Positions 1 to 7,324 of a stretch of 64,000 nt of DNA are shown here, in pieces. The DNA is from Haloferula rosea (lineage in GTDB: Bacteria; Verrucomicrobiota; Verrucomicrobiia; Verrucomicrobiales; Akkermansiaceae). Within the stretch, counting starts at the first letter, position 1. Each line of letters starts with the position of its first letter. A program made the translations under genes and the position numbers. Below the pieces are notes generated by a model. That model ran no database searches and was not told the DNA's origin. It was given only the letters and a program-made list of their open reading frames with translations. The DNA is taken from positions 62,001 through 126,000 of the forward strand of contig NZ_JAENII010000002.1 in NCBI RefSeq assembly GCF_016595525.1, given 5' to 3'.

Positions 1-149
1 TCCCAGGCGTATTCGACCCGGTTTGTCTGACCGCCGTTGGTATTCCACTCCGGCCAGTAGAGCGGCTGGTGGTTGTGCCACATCCGGGAGACGAACACCG
101 TTTGAGCGGCGCATGGTCCCAGGAGCAGGAGAAGGATGGAGAGACGCAT
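1..149 (-). CDS. GH57-like secreted glycoside hydrolase, N-terminal fragment cut by window edge
   Basis: Only the first 49 codons lie in the window; the ATG is at 149-147 on the minus strand. They encode a hydrophobic leader (five consecutive Leu, then a Cys-Ala-Ala-Gln stretch that could be cut by signal peptidase I) followed by a Met-Trp-His-Asn-His-Gln-Pro motif and a Trp-Pro-Glu-Trp. The His-Asn-His-Gln-Pro block is the first conserved region of family GH57 alpha-amylase-like enzymes, where it begins the catalytic barrel. The assignment rests on that block alone. The gene lies 142 bp downstream of the outer-membrane barrel gene on the same strand, behind a strong hairpin, so it may be a separate transcript. 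No clear Shine-Dalgarno sequence is visible. Confidence 0.55.
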   Translation of the reverse strand, partial: MRLSILLLLLGPCAAQTVFVSRMWHNHQPLYWPEWNTNGGQTNRVEYAW

Positions 150-236
150 GGGTTTTCCGGCAGCGGGACGGAACATCCACCCTGCCTACCTTCCACATGG
201 CGAAGTCACCGTCATGGTTTACCTCGCAGGTGGGAA

Positions 237-271
237 GCGAATGGCCGGTGGATTCCGAACCGGCCATTCGC
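237..271 (-). terminator. 13-bp perfect inverted repeat, probable terminator of the barrel gene
   Basis: Bases 237-249 and 259-271 are perfect reverse complements (13 bp, GC-rich) around a 9-nt loop. The repeat starts 20 bases past the stop codon of the minus-strand gene ending at 291. Only a short pyrimidine run follows on the minus strand, so it is a strong hairpin but not a textbook intrinsic terminator. Confidence 0.55.
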
Positions 272-290
272 CAAGCGTCTCAAAGCGGCA

Positions 291-1394
291 TCAGAAGGAG
301 CACTGCCAGCCGATGGTGAAGGTGTAGTCCGTGCCGAGCCCGTAGCCATTGCGGTCCTGCCAAAGAGGGACGCGGAGGTCGGCGGCCAGACGCTGGCCTT
401 CCAGTGGTCCGGAAGGGAGCAGGAAGTTGGCGCCGATGAGGGCCTCGATCCGCTGCCCGCCGTAGTTCGTTCCGAATGCGGTGGGAACCGTGAGTCGGGC
501 GGGGGCAAATGGAGGGCGGAGCATCACATCGCTCTGCAGTCCGGCGAGCTCGTCTTCCCAGAGGTAGGACACCCCACCGCTGAGCGACATCCAACTCGCA
601 AGGGAGTAGGAGAACCAACTGTCGATGCCGAAGCGATTGCCGAGGCGATAGTCGTGGTGGTTGGTGCCGGTCCGGAGCGTGGCATGGGCCTGGGCTCCTG
701 CTGTCCACCGGTCGGCCGTGTAGACGTAGGTCAGGGAAGGAAGGACGTCGAAGGTGCCCGATCCCACCTGCATGGACGCGGGCAGTTGGCGCGGCAGCAG
801 GCCCCCGGGTCCCGGAACGAGGTCCTTCTCGCCAATTGAGGCCGTAGGTAGGCTGAAGGAGAGTCCTCCATGAAGGTGGTTCGGACCGTTGTCGAGGATG
901 CGGAAGAGAGCTCCAAGTTTGAGGTCGCCGATGCCGCTGCTCTTCGTGGTGAAGGTGCTGCTGCCTCCGTTGAGCATGACGAGCATGCCAGCGCGGGGAT
1001 CGATGCGGTGATCCATTTCCATGGTCGTGTAGGGCATCATGGCCATCAGCGTGACCTTGTCTGAGGGGGCATACATCAGGCCGAGCATGTGCATGTCCAT
1101 CTTCATCCGGGTGGGACTGACCACGTAGCCGGCGTTGTAGACTTCGGCCGGAGAAATGGCGTTGGATCCCTGATACATGCCGTCCATTTCCATGAACATG
1201 TAGCGGTAGGAGACCATCCACCCGCCCGCTTCGTGCATGTGGTCGCCCATGATGGAAATGGGAGCATGGCTGTCGGGCCTGAAGTGATCGTGATGCTGGT
1301 GGTGATCATGATCGCAGCTCTCGGTAATCGTGGGGGCTGCGGAGCCGGCGAATGCGGCGGAGACAAGTGAGGTGGATACAATAAGAGATTTCAT
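291..1394 (-). CDS. His/Met-rich outer-membrane beta-barrel (MetA-pathway/'transporter' type)
   Basis: A 367-aa exported protein with a signal peptide over about residues 1-19. A histidine cluster (residues 29-37) follows, then methionine-rich stretches near residues 66-75 and 98-107. The rest alternates short hydrophobic and polar stretches with many Gly and aromatic residues and ends in an aromatic residue (Phe), as outer-membrane barrels do. Proteins of this kind are usually annotated 'transporter' or compared with the MetA-pathway/phenol-degradation barrel family, and often sit beside copper or heavy-metal genes. The His and Met clusters suggest metal handling, but no substrate can be read from the sequence. 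Upstream on the same strand is a small exported Cys protein (1563-1970), probably co-functional. Confidence 0.7.
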   Translation of the reverse strand: MKSLIVSTSLVSAAFAGSAAPTITESCDHDHHQHHDHFRPDSHAPISIMGDHMHEAGGWMVSYRYMFMEMDGMYQGSNAISPAEVYNAGYVVSPTRMKMDMHMLGLMYAPSDKVTLMAMMPYTTMEMDHRIDPRAGMLVMLNGGSSTFTTKSSGIGDLKLGALFRILDNGPNHLHGGLSFSLPTASIGEKDLVPGPGGLLPRQLPASMQVGSGTFDVLPSLTYVYTADRWTAGAQAHATLRTGTNHHDYRLGNRFGIDSWFSYSLASWMSLSGGVSYLWEDELAGLQSDVMLRPPFAPARLTVPTAFGTNYGGQRIEALIGANFLLPSGPLEGQRLAADLRVPLWQDRNGYGLGTDYTFTIGWQCSF

Positions 1395-1562
1395 CTGAAA
1401 TTAGTGGTATTGAAGTTCGGGCGGGAATCCGCCCTTGGTAGGTCAAGTCAGGGGACCCGAAACGGCGGCATATGGGCGCGCTGCGGGTGGGCAACAACCC
1501 GTTGGAAGAACGGGTTGAGTCTTGTATGGAGCCGGCCAATGAGGACGGCGGTAGGCGTGGAC

Positions 1563-1970
1563 TCAAGCGTGCCTTGGTGGCGGCGAGTCGGGGGCGCTTG
1601 GCAGGAGCGGGGTGCTTGACGGGGGGCGAGGTCGCCCGGCGATGAGAAGGTCTTGCTCCGATGGGCTCTTGAGGTCCCAAGGACTGATGAGCGGGCAGGG
1701 TTTCAGTTCCAGTCCGGTTTCGAGTCCCCGGTGTCGCGGCCCCGGGCTGTCGGGGCCGTTGTCCTGCTGCTTGGCATCGGCGATGGCCACGCACAAGTCA
1801 CAGGGGTGTTCACCGTCAAAAGTCCGCCTCGCCCCCTCGACCCAGCCTTCGTCGGCGCTGTAGGTGATGAGCATCTGGGTCCAGGCGACTCCCTGAAGCA
1901 CGCCGTAGTGGCCGCCGCACAAGTGTAGGCAGCCGAGGAGGGCGACAATGAATCGGACAGGTGAACCCAT
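1563..1970 (-). CDS. Small exported Cys-motif protein of unknown function
   Basis: A 135-aa product if read from the ATG at 1970. It starts with a hydrophobic leader (about residues 6-20), then a conserved-looking core with a Phe-Asp-Gly-x-His-Pro-Cys-x-x-Cys motif (Cys57, Cys60), and ends in a Pro/Arg/Ser-rich tail. I recall similar small proteins with a His-Pro-Cys-x-Leu-Cys motif in related bacteria, near metal-linked outer-membrane proteins, but know no function. The Cys pair and the neighbouring His/Met-rich barrel suggest metal binding (inference). An upstream in-frame start at 1998 is possible. The 5' end faces the plus-strand rex gene, so the two share a short promoter region. The open frame extends further upstream, but that part is antisense to rex. 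Confidence 0.6.
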   Translation of the reverse strand: MGSPVRFIVALLGCLHLCGGHYGVLQGVAWTQMLITYSADEGWVEGARRTFDGEHPCDLCVAIADAKQQDNGPDSPGPRHRGLETGLELKPCPLISPWDLKSPSEQDLLIAGRPRPPSSTPLLPSAPDSPPPRHA

Positions 1971-2085
1971 GGGCGCGGGAGGGCATAGGTCGGGCATGGG
2001 GCTTCGCAAAGTGAAAATCGGCACGATTTGCCGGATTCGCTCCGAGCTTGACCCCGTCGGCGGTGGCGGGTTCTCTGCGTCGCCC

Positions 2086-2706
2086 GTGGAACGAATCGAT
2101 ATCCCCAAAAAGGCGATCTATCGCCTGTCCATCTACCATCGCTGCCTGAAGCGGTTGGTCGAGTTGGGCGAGGAGACGGTGAGTTCGTCAGCGCTGGCGA
2201 AGGCGGCCGGGGTGAAGCCGGCCCAGTTGCGGAAGGATTTGGCCTACTTCGGCCAATTCGGCACCCGTGGTCTGGGCTATCCGGTGGAGGCGCTGGCGGC
2301 GATGATTCGGGATGTTCTGGGTCGGGAGCGGCTGCAGCCGGTGGTTCTCGTCGGCGCCGGCAATCTGGGATCGGCGCTGCTGCGCTACCAGGGGTTCCAG
2401 AAGGAGGGTTTCGAGGTGGTGGCGGCATTCGATGCCGATCCGGAAGCTGCGGTCTCCCGTGGCGTCCAAGTCCCGGTGTTCTCCGAGAAGGAAATGGAGG
2501 AGAGGCTGCAGGCCGACGGCGTGCGTTTGGCGATTCTCTGTGTGCCCGGGCCCATTGCCCAGTCGCTGGCGAATCGTCTGGTGGCGGCCGGGGTGACGGG
2601 AATCCTGAACTTCTCTCCGGTCGTCCTCGAGGTCCCGGAGGAGGTGGTGGTCAACAACGTCGATCTGGCGCTGGAGCTTGAGCACCTGAGTTTCTTCGTC
2701 CGTTGA
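2086..2706 (+). CDS. rex: Redox-sensing transcriptional repressor Rex
   Basis: Rex represses respiration and fermentation genes and leaves DNA when NADH/NAD+ rises. The product has an N-terminal winged helix (about residues 10-65, with the Lys-Pro-Ala-Gln-Leu-Arg-Lys-Asp-Leu recognition segment and the Gly-Thr-Arg-Gly-x-Gly-Tyr wing). A Rossmann NAD-binding domain (Gly90-x-Gly92-x-x-Gly95) and the C-terminal family ending with Val-Asn-Asn-Val-Asp-Leu follow. I chose the GTG at 2086, giving 206 aa, because family members begin just before this Ile-Pro-Lys-Lys segment. The frame is open to an ATG at 1948, preceded by a good GAGGAGG, which would add 46 residues of non-Rex sequence and overlap the divergent gene. 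The sigma-factor gene starts 66 bp downstream. Confidence 0.93.
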   Translation: MERIDIPKKAIYRLSIYHRCLKRLVELGEETVSSSALAKAAGVKPAQLRKDLAYFGQFGTRGLGYPVEALAAMIRDVLGRERLQPVVLVGAGNLGSALLRYQGFQKEGFEVVAAFDADPEAAVSRGVQVPVFSEKEMEERLQADGVRLAILCVPGPIAQSLANRLVAAGVTGILNFSPVVLEVPEEVVVNNVDLALELEHLSFFVR

Positions 2707-2721
2707 GCCATGAAGGGTTCC

Positions 2722-2737
2722 GGGAAAAACTTTTCCC
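2722..2737. promoter_or_regulatory. 16-bp palindrome between rex and the ECF sigma gene
   Basis: GGGAAAA and TTTTCCC (7-bp arms) flank a central AC, nested inside outer CCGGG/CCCGG arms (to about 2745). It lies 15 bp after the rex stop and 35 bp before the preferred sigma start. It lacks the T-tract of a terminator and could be an operator or part of the sigma promoter. Confidence 0.3.
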
Positions 2738-2772
2738 AAGATCCCGGAGCGCCGGACGTTTCGAAGGATAGC

Positions 2773-3324
2773 ATGGCACGAACGCCTGCGGATCCAGAGA
2801 TGGTCGAGACCCGGGAACAATTCATTGAGCGCACCCTCGCCGAGTACGAGTCGCCGCTGATTGGATACGCCTATGGGTTCGTCCAGGATGTGGACCGTGC
2901 GCGGGACGTCGTGCAGGACACCTTCATCCGGCTTTGCAAGCAGGACATCGAGAAGGTCCGCGACGGTGTGAAAGGCTGGCTTTTCACGGTATGCCGGAAC
3001 CGGGCCCTGGATGTCCTGCGAAAGGAATCGCGGATGTCTTCGCTTGAGGAAAGTACCCACGAGCGAACGGCATCGGCCTCCGCAGGGCCGGATCAGGTGG
3101 TCGACAAGGATGAGCGGATCCAGGAGCTCATGACCTACATCGACCGGCTGTCCGACAACCAGAAGACCGTGATCCTTATGAAATTTCGAGACGGACTCAG
3201 CTACCACGAGATCGCCGACGCCACTGGGCTGACGAGCGGCAACATCGGGTTCCTGATCCATGCGGGTGTGAAGCGCCTGCGACAACTGCTGCCACCTGAC
3301 CTCATGGAGGGCCTCGACCGATGA
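2773..3324 (+). CDS. ECF-type RNA polymerase sigma factor
   Basis: A 183-aa sigma-70 family protein with only regions 2 and 4. Region 2 is about residues 22-88 (the Asp-Val-Val-Gln-Asp-Thr-Phe helix for core binding, then a Trp-Leu-Phe-Thr-Val-Cys-Arg-Asn segment). Region 4 is about residues 118-172 with a helix-turn-helix around Tyr-His-Glu-Ile-Ala-Asp-Ala-Thr-Gly. The ATG at 2773 is preferred because AAGGA stands 5 bases ahead; an ATG at 2710 would add 21 residues without family similarity. The stop overlaps the next start (ATGA, 3321-3324), a sign of translational coupling to its likely anti-sigma factor. The regulon is unknown. Confidence 0.9.
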   Translation: MARTPADPEMVETREQFIERTLAEYESPLIGYAYGFVQDVDRARDVVQDTFIRLCKQDIEKVRDGVKGWLFTVCRNRALDVLRKESRMSSLEESTHERTASASAGPDQVVDKDERIQELMTYIDRLSDNQKTVILMKFRDGLSYHEIADATGLTSGNIGFLIHAGVKRLRQLLPPDLMEGLDR

Positions 3325-4574
3325 AACTGACCCCTGAAGATCCAAGATTGTCGGCCTACTTGCTCGGCGAGTTGAGCGCAGAAGAGGCTGCGGAGGTGGA
3401 TCGCGCGGTGGCGGCGGATCCCGCGGTGCGGGTGAGTCTCAACGAGCTGCAGAAGACGATGAATTTCCTGTCGGGGGTCCTGGGTGGGCCGACCGAGGAG
3501 AAATTGTTGCCTGCGCAGCGGCAGGCGGTCCTGCGTGCGGGACGCGATGCCGATGATGCTGGCAAGGTCGTCGAGTTTGTCTCGGCGAAGAAGAGCATTC
3601 GCCCTTGGTTGACCGGGATGGCGGCAGCGGCAGCGATTGCCTTTGCAGCTGTCCTGCTCAATCAGATGGGGGGTGAGCGCGGTGGGGCCACGAACGAATG
3701 GGCGGACGAGATCGCCCTCCTGCCGATGCCCGGGCCGGGCGGAGCCGAGGGCTTGACGAACCCTGCCAAGGGGACCGCCGTGGAGTTCGAAATGCAGCGG
3801 CAGGTCGAGCAGCGCGGCAGCGCGTTCCTCGGGGAGGTCGCACGCAAGCTCGAACAGGTCCGGTTGCCTGAAGTCGACCGTTTGCCGGCGCCGACGAATT
3901 TGTCCGATTTTTCCGAGGCGGCCTCGGTGCGCCTTCCGGTCCTGGTGGGTAAGAGCAGCCCGGTCTGGGTGAATCGTTGGATGCAGGAGCATGGCGAGTT
4001 GCCTCCGAAGCGGCTTGTCCGTGTCGAGGAATTCATCAATTCGGTGTCCCTGCGCACGACCGATGAATTCGCTGGCCTCGGCTACGGCTGGGCGGTGATG
4101 GATTGTCCGTGGAATGCGGACAGTCGACTGGTGGCGGTCCAGGTCTCGGCGGGGAATGCCTCGGTGAAGGATTTGGAGCTGACATCCGTGTCGACTCAGC
4201 CGAGGCGGGTGTTGGGATCCTTCTCTCGCCGCTCTGACGAGTCATTGCCTACGGTGCTGCCTGCGGGGACCCGGACGCTTGTGATGATGGAGGTTCGTGC
4301 GAATGCTGCGTCGCTTGGGGAGCTTCAGATTCGCCATGGTGGCTCCGACAGGGTGCTGTCCTTTCCGTTCCCGGATGAGGAGATGGCGGTCTCGGCTGAA
4401 ATGGCCCGAGCCGTGACGATGGCCGGCTACGCGTTGTGGCTGCGTGGTGAGATCGAGAGCGAGGAATGGTTGCGGACCATCGACCGGGCGCGCGTTGTCG
4501 ACCCGGGAGCGATTCATCGCGAGTTGCAGCGAAGCATCGAGCTTGCCAAGTCCTTGGCCGAAGCAGGGCGTTGA
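3321..4574 (+). CDS. Membrane anti-sigma factor with YfbK-like flanking modules but no VWA domain
   Basis: A 417-aa protein. Residues 1-60 resemble the cytoplasmic anti-sigma helix bundle (Leu-Ser-Ala-Tyr-Leu-Leu-Gly-Glu-Leu-Ser start), and residues 96-114 form one transmembrane helix. The periplasmic part has a stretch near 215-265 like the N-terminal vWF_A module of YfbK proteins (Asn-Arg-Trp-Met, Leu-Pro-Pro, Val-Arg-Val-Glu-Glu-Phe-Ile-Asn, Cys-Pro-Trp). The C-terminus (about 285-415) resembles DUF3520, the YfbK tail (Arg-Val-Leu-Gly-Ser, then Ala-Leu-Trp-Leu-Arg-Gly). The VWA domain with its MIDAS motif that normally lies between them is absent. It is coupled to the sigma gene by a 4-bp overlap, which supports anti-sigma function. 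The YfbK relationship is by eye. Confidence 0.75.
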   Translation: MKLTPEDPRLSAYLLGELSAEEAAEVDRAVAADPAVRVSLNELQKTMNFLSGVLGGPTEEKLLPAQRQAVLRAGRDADDAGKVVEFVSAKKSIRPWLTGMAAAAAIAFAAVLLNQMGGERGGATNEWADEIALLPMPGPGGAEGLTNPAKGTAVEFEMQRQVEQRGSAFLGEVARKLEQVRLPEVDRLPAPTNLSDFSEAASVRLPVLVGKSSPVWVNRWMQEHGELPPKRLVRVEEFINSVSLRTTDEFAGLGYGWAVMDCPWNADSRLVAVQVSAGNASVKDLELTSVSTQPRRVLGSFSRRSDESLPTVLPAGTRTLVMMEVRANAASLGELQIRHGGSDRVLSFPFPDEEMAVSAEMARAVTMAGYALWLRGEIESEEWLRTIDRARVVDPGAIHRELQRSIELAKSLAEAGR

Positions 4575-4605
4575 CCTTCCGCGCTCGGGAGGATTCAGTG
4601 GCGCT

Positions 4606-5040
4606 GTGTCCCGACTGACGATTCCCGAGTATGCCATGGCGCTCGCCCATGTGGCGTCGCTGCGATCCGAAGATCCCTACCGCAAGGTGGGAGCGGCGGC
4701 CCTCGACTTTGACAACCGGGTGATCGGCACCGCCTACAACGGGCTGGCTCCGGGAGTCGATGCACCGGTCGGATTCTGGGACGACCGGGAGGGGAGACAG
4801 AAGTTCATGCTCCACGCCGAGGTGAACCTGTGCAGCTTGTTCCGCCGCGGCGAGGCCAAGCTGGTGGCCAGCACGACGATGCCGTGCACGGCCTGCATGC
4901 AGACGCTCTGTGCTTACGGCATCAAGGAGATCTACTATCGCGACGTCTATCAGGCATCCGATGCGCCTGAGATTGCGGAGCTTTACGGAGTGAAGCTCGA
5001 GCGGGTCGCGGACTACCCGCTCTCGATGGCCCAGTTGTAA
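4606..5040 (+). CDS. Zinc-dependent dCMP/cytidine-type deaminase
   Basis: A 144-aa deaminase-fold protein. It shows the zinc site His70-Ala-Glu72 and Pro-Cys94-x-x-Cys97, where Glu72 is the proton shuttle. An N-terminal segment, Leu-Arg-Ser-Glu-Asp-Pro-Tyr-Arg-Lys-Val-Gly-Ala, is typical of deoxycytidylate deaminases and the related ComE-type group. The likely role is pyrimidine salvage or dUMP supply; the exact substrate is not certain. The GTG at 4606 is chosen because it includes the conserved first helix; an ATG at 4636 would cut it off. It lies 31 bp after the anti-sigma gene and converges on the TPR gene, with a small imperfect hairpin (5041-5058) across the 9-bp gap. Confidence 0.82.
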   Translation: MSRLTIPEYAMALAHVASLRSEDPYRKVGAAALDFDNRVIGTAYNGLAPGVDAPVGFWDDREGRQKFMLHAEVNLCSLFRRGEAKLVASTTMPCTACMQTLCAYGIKEIYYRDVYQASDAPEIAELYGVKLERVADYPLSMAQL

Positions 5041-5049
5041 GCTGAGTGC

Positions 5050-5811
5050 TTACTCGGCGCCTTCCCCGATGTCGCCACCGTAGAAGCTCTTGATGTAGCC
5101 GAATTCCATCAGCGTATCCTTCCAGGGAGCGATCATGTTGGGGTTCCGGAAGATGCGCCCGGCACGTGCGAGGGCGATTTCGGCCTCGACCTCTTCACCT
5201 TGTTGGAAAGCCAGCGCGGCTTCCGCATAGTAGGGGAAGGGAGAGTCGTCCAAATGGTCATGACGGCCGGCGATTTCCTTGGCGGCATCCATGTCGTTGA
5301 GCTTGATCTTGCAAAGGAGCAGCTTGAACTCGACCAGGCGACTCATCTGCAGTTGCCGTTTGTCTTCGTCCATCATGGGGAGAATCCGCTCGAGGTAGCG
5401 TTCGCAGTCCTTCCACTCCTTTTTGACAAAGTGGACTTCGGCGATGTTGAAGAGGACGTTCGGGTTGTTCGGAGCCAGCGCGTTGGCCTTCTCGAAGTGC
5501 TTCATCGCCTTGTCAAAATTGCGGAATTCGACCTGGCAGGCACCGAACATGTTCTCGACGTCGGGTGAGTCGGCGAAGATCGACTCGGCATTCTTGAGTT
5601 CCTCGACCGTCTCGAAGATCCGCTTCTGTCCGAACAGTTCGCGGGCCTTCGTGAGGTGCTCGGCGAACTTTTCGCGACGATCTTCCGGGAGGTTCAGGTA
5701 ATCCTGCTCCCACTTCTGCAGATTGGGTTTGTCTTCGTTTCCGCTGTTCTGAGCGAATGCGGGGACGGCAAGAGCCAGCAGGGTGACGGCGAGGAGAGAT
5801 TGGATTTTCAT
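5050..5811 (-). CDS. Exported tetratricopeptide-repeat protein
   Basis: A 253-aa protein with a signal peptide (about residues 1-20, Ala-Phe-Ala cut site). Helical repeats fill residues 60-220, with TPR signatures such as Phe-Asp-Lys-Ala-Met-Lys-His-Phe-Glu-Lys-Ala and Ala-Pro-Asn-Asn-Pro-Asn. No enzymatic motif is visible. TPRs act as protein-interaction scaffolds, here in the periplasm or at a membrane, and the partner is unknown. It is the last gene of a possible minus-strand unit with nadD and the AraC regulator (80 bp gap), though it may have its own promoter. Confidence 0.8.
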   Translation of the reverse strand: MKIQSLLAVTLLALAVPAFAQNSGNEDKPNLQKWEQDYLNLPEDRREKFAEHLTKARELFGQKRIFETVEELKNAESIFADSPDVENMFGACQVEFRNFDKAMKHFEKANALAPNNPNVLFNIAEVHFVKKEWKDCERYLERILPMMDEDKRQLQMSRLVEFKLLLCKIKLNDMDAAKEIAGRHDHLDDSPFPYYAEAALAFQQGEEVEAEIALARAGRIFRNPNMIAPWKDTLMEFGYIKSFYGGDIGEGAE

Positions 5812-5890
5812 GGATCGAGGAAGATGTTCGGAGGAATCTAGGCGGTTTCCCGTGGATGGGCAAGCGAGGGCTTTCGTGGGAAGTAAGGCG

Positions 5891-6469
5891 CTAGGACTGG
5901 TAGAGCTGGTGCTTGATGATCAGTTCCTCCACGCCTTGGGGCAGCCATTCCGTGGGGATCTTCCCGATGCGCGCACCGTCCCGGATGGCGGACGACGAGG
6001 CGGGTTGGTCGCCATGAATGGGGTGCATGCGCCAGCCGTCCCGCGGCTCCGGCGGGGCACCGCGGGAGAACACGATGAATTCAAGGAGCTCGCAGAGCTT
6101 TTCGGGTTCTCGCCAGCGCGGGAGCGACTCCCACTGGTCGGTCCCGACCAACCAGAACAGGCGGCTGTCGGGCTCCTGGTGATGAATGCGCGCCGCGGTC
6201 TTGCAGGAGTACGATGGCGGAGGTTGGTGAAGTTCGGAGTCGTCGATGGTGGCCCAGGGAAGGTTCGCCAAGGCGACCTTGAGCATTTCCAGGCGCACGT
6301 CGGCCGGGGCCGGTGGATGGTCCAGCTTGTGCGGTGATACGCGGCAGGGGATGAATCGGACTTCATCGAGATCCAGTGCCTCAACGGCCTGTCGGGCGAT
6401 CTCAAGGTGACCACAGTGGATGGGATCGAAGCTTCCTCCGAACAGAGCGACTTTTCTGGCTGGGATCAT
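5891..6469 (-). CDS. nadD: Nicotinate-nucleotide adenylyltransferase
   Basis: A 192-aa enzyme that joins nicotinate mononucleotide and ATP to give deamido-NAD+, in NAD biosynthesis. The nucleotidyltransferase signature Gly-Gly-Ser-Phe-Asp-Pro-Ile-His-x-Gly-His is at residues 11-21. The second ATP-binding signature (Ser-Ser-Ser-Ala-Ile-Arg, about 158-163) stands near the C-terminus, and length matches the family. The start overlaps the stop of the upstream AraC-type gene by 4 bp (6466-6469). That is an odd partnership, because nadD usually sits with rsfS or proB/obg genes. Confidence 0.93.
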   Translation of the reverse strand: MIPARKVALFGGSFDPIHCGHLEIARQAVEALDLDEVRFIPCRVSPHKLDHPPAPADVRLEMLKVALANLPWATIDDSELHQPPPSYSCKTAARIHHQEPDSRLFWLVGTDQWESLPRWREPEKLCELLEFIVFSRGAPPEPRDGWRMHPIHGDQPASSSAIRDGARIGKIPTEWLPQGVEELIIKHQLYQS

Positions 6470-7212
6470 TTTTCCTGAAGGCTGCGGGCGTGTTCCCGAA
6501 AGGCGGCGGGTGGCATCCCGACGGTGGCGCGAAACTGCCGGGTCAGCGCGGTCTGGTCCCCATACCCACAGTCCAGGGCAATCTCGGCGATGGCGCGTCG
6601 GGTGGTGCGAAGCTGGTCCGCGGCATGGGCGATCCTGATCTTGCGGACGAACTGGGCGGTCGACAGGTGGAAGACTTTCTTCATCCGGCGGTCGAGTTGG
6701 GTTGGAGTCAGCCCGGCGATCTCAGCCAGCGTCTGGCTGCGCAGTTCGGAGTCGAGGTGGTTGCGCACGTGGTCGGCCACCCGGGCGATGCCGGACATTT
6801 CCAGTTCACCCGCTTCCGGGGTGCGCAGGTCACGGGACACGGAGGCGAGGCCGATGATCTCTCCGGAGCGGTCCTTCAACGGCACCTTGGTTGCAAGGTG
6901 CCAGCCGCTTCCTCCGCGTCGCTTGGTCACCAACTCGAGTTCGTTGACCAGGGATTTGCCGGTGGTGAGGACGTGCTGGTCCTGACTCTGGTAGGTGGCG
7001 GCGAGTTCCGCGGGGAAAAAATCCTGAGCACGCCGATGGAGCAGTCGCGAGCCATCCTTCAGCCCCAGTCGCTCGGCGAATGCCCGGTTGGCGGCCCGGT
7101 AGAAGCCGTCCCGGTCCTTCATGCAGAAGAGCACGTCCGGGAGCACGGCGAATAACGACTCGCAGAATCCAGGCGAGTCGATGCGATCCAGAAAGTCCCG
7201 GTCAGCGGCCAT
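6466..7212 (-). CDS. PAS-domain AraC-family transcriptional regulator
   Basis: About 248 aa from the ATG at 7212. The N-terminal half is a PAS-like sensor (about residues 15-130: Phe-Ala-Val-Leu-Pro-Asp-Val-Leu-Phe-Cys-Met-Lys-Asp, then a Gly-Leu-Ala-Ser-Val-Ser-Arg-Asp-Leu end strand). The C-terminal 100 residues carry the two helix-turn-helix motifs of AraC proteins, including the signature around Ala-Leu-Asp-Cys-Gly-Tyr-Gly-Asp-Gln. The frame is open to 7353, which would overlap divergent putA, so I favour 7212. It diverges from putA across about 110 bp, which makes putA a candidate target (inference). The ligand is unknown. Confidence 0.85.
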   Translation of the reverse strand: MAADRDFLDRIDSPGFCESLFAVLPDVLFCMKDRDGFYRAANRAFAERLGLKDGSRLLHRRAQDFFPAELAATYQSQDQHVLTTGKSLVNELELVTKRRGGSGWHLATKVPLKDRSGEIIGLASVSRDLRTPEAGELEMSGIARVADHVRNHLDSELRSQTLAEIAGLTPTQLDRRMKKVFHLSTAQFVRKIRIAHAADQLRTTRRAIAEIALDCGYGDQTALTRQFRATVGMPPAAFREHARSLQEK

Positions 7213-7324
7213 GACGTGAGACAAAAGCAGGCCGGTGAGGCCTCGGCAATCCCCGCCTTCTGACCGCAACCGACGGGGAGACTGTCGATTTCGGTCAAGA
7301 CCCCAGGGTGTATATTCGTAGGCT

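Noticed and set aside
1495-1517. 9-bp perfect hairpin between the Cys protein and the barrel gene as a terminator
   Set aside because: The stem is good but no T-run follows on the minus strand, and it would split a likely operon. Left unlabelled.
2188-3345. 385-codon minus-strand frame opposite rex and the sigma factor
   Set aside because: It is the mirror of two well-supported plus-strand genes, has no family motif and runs across a gene boundary.
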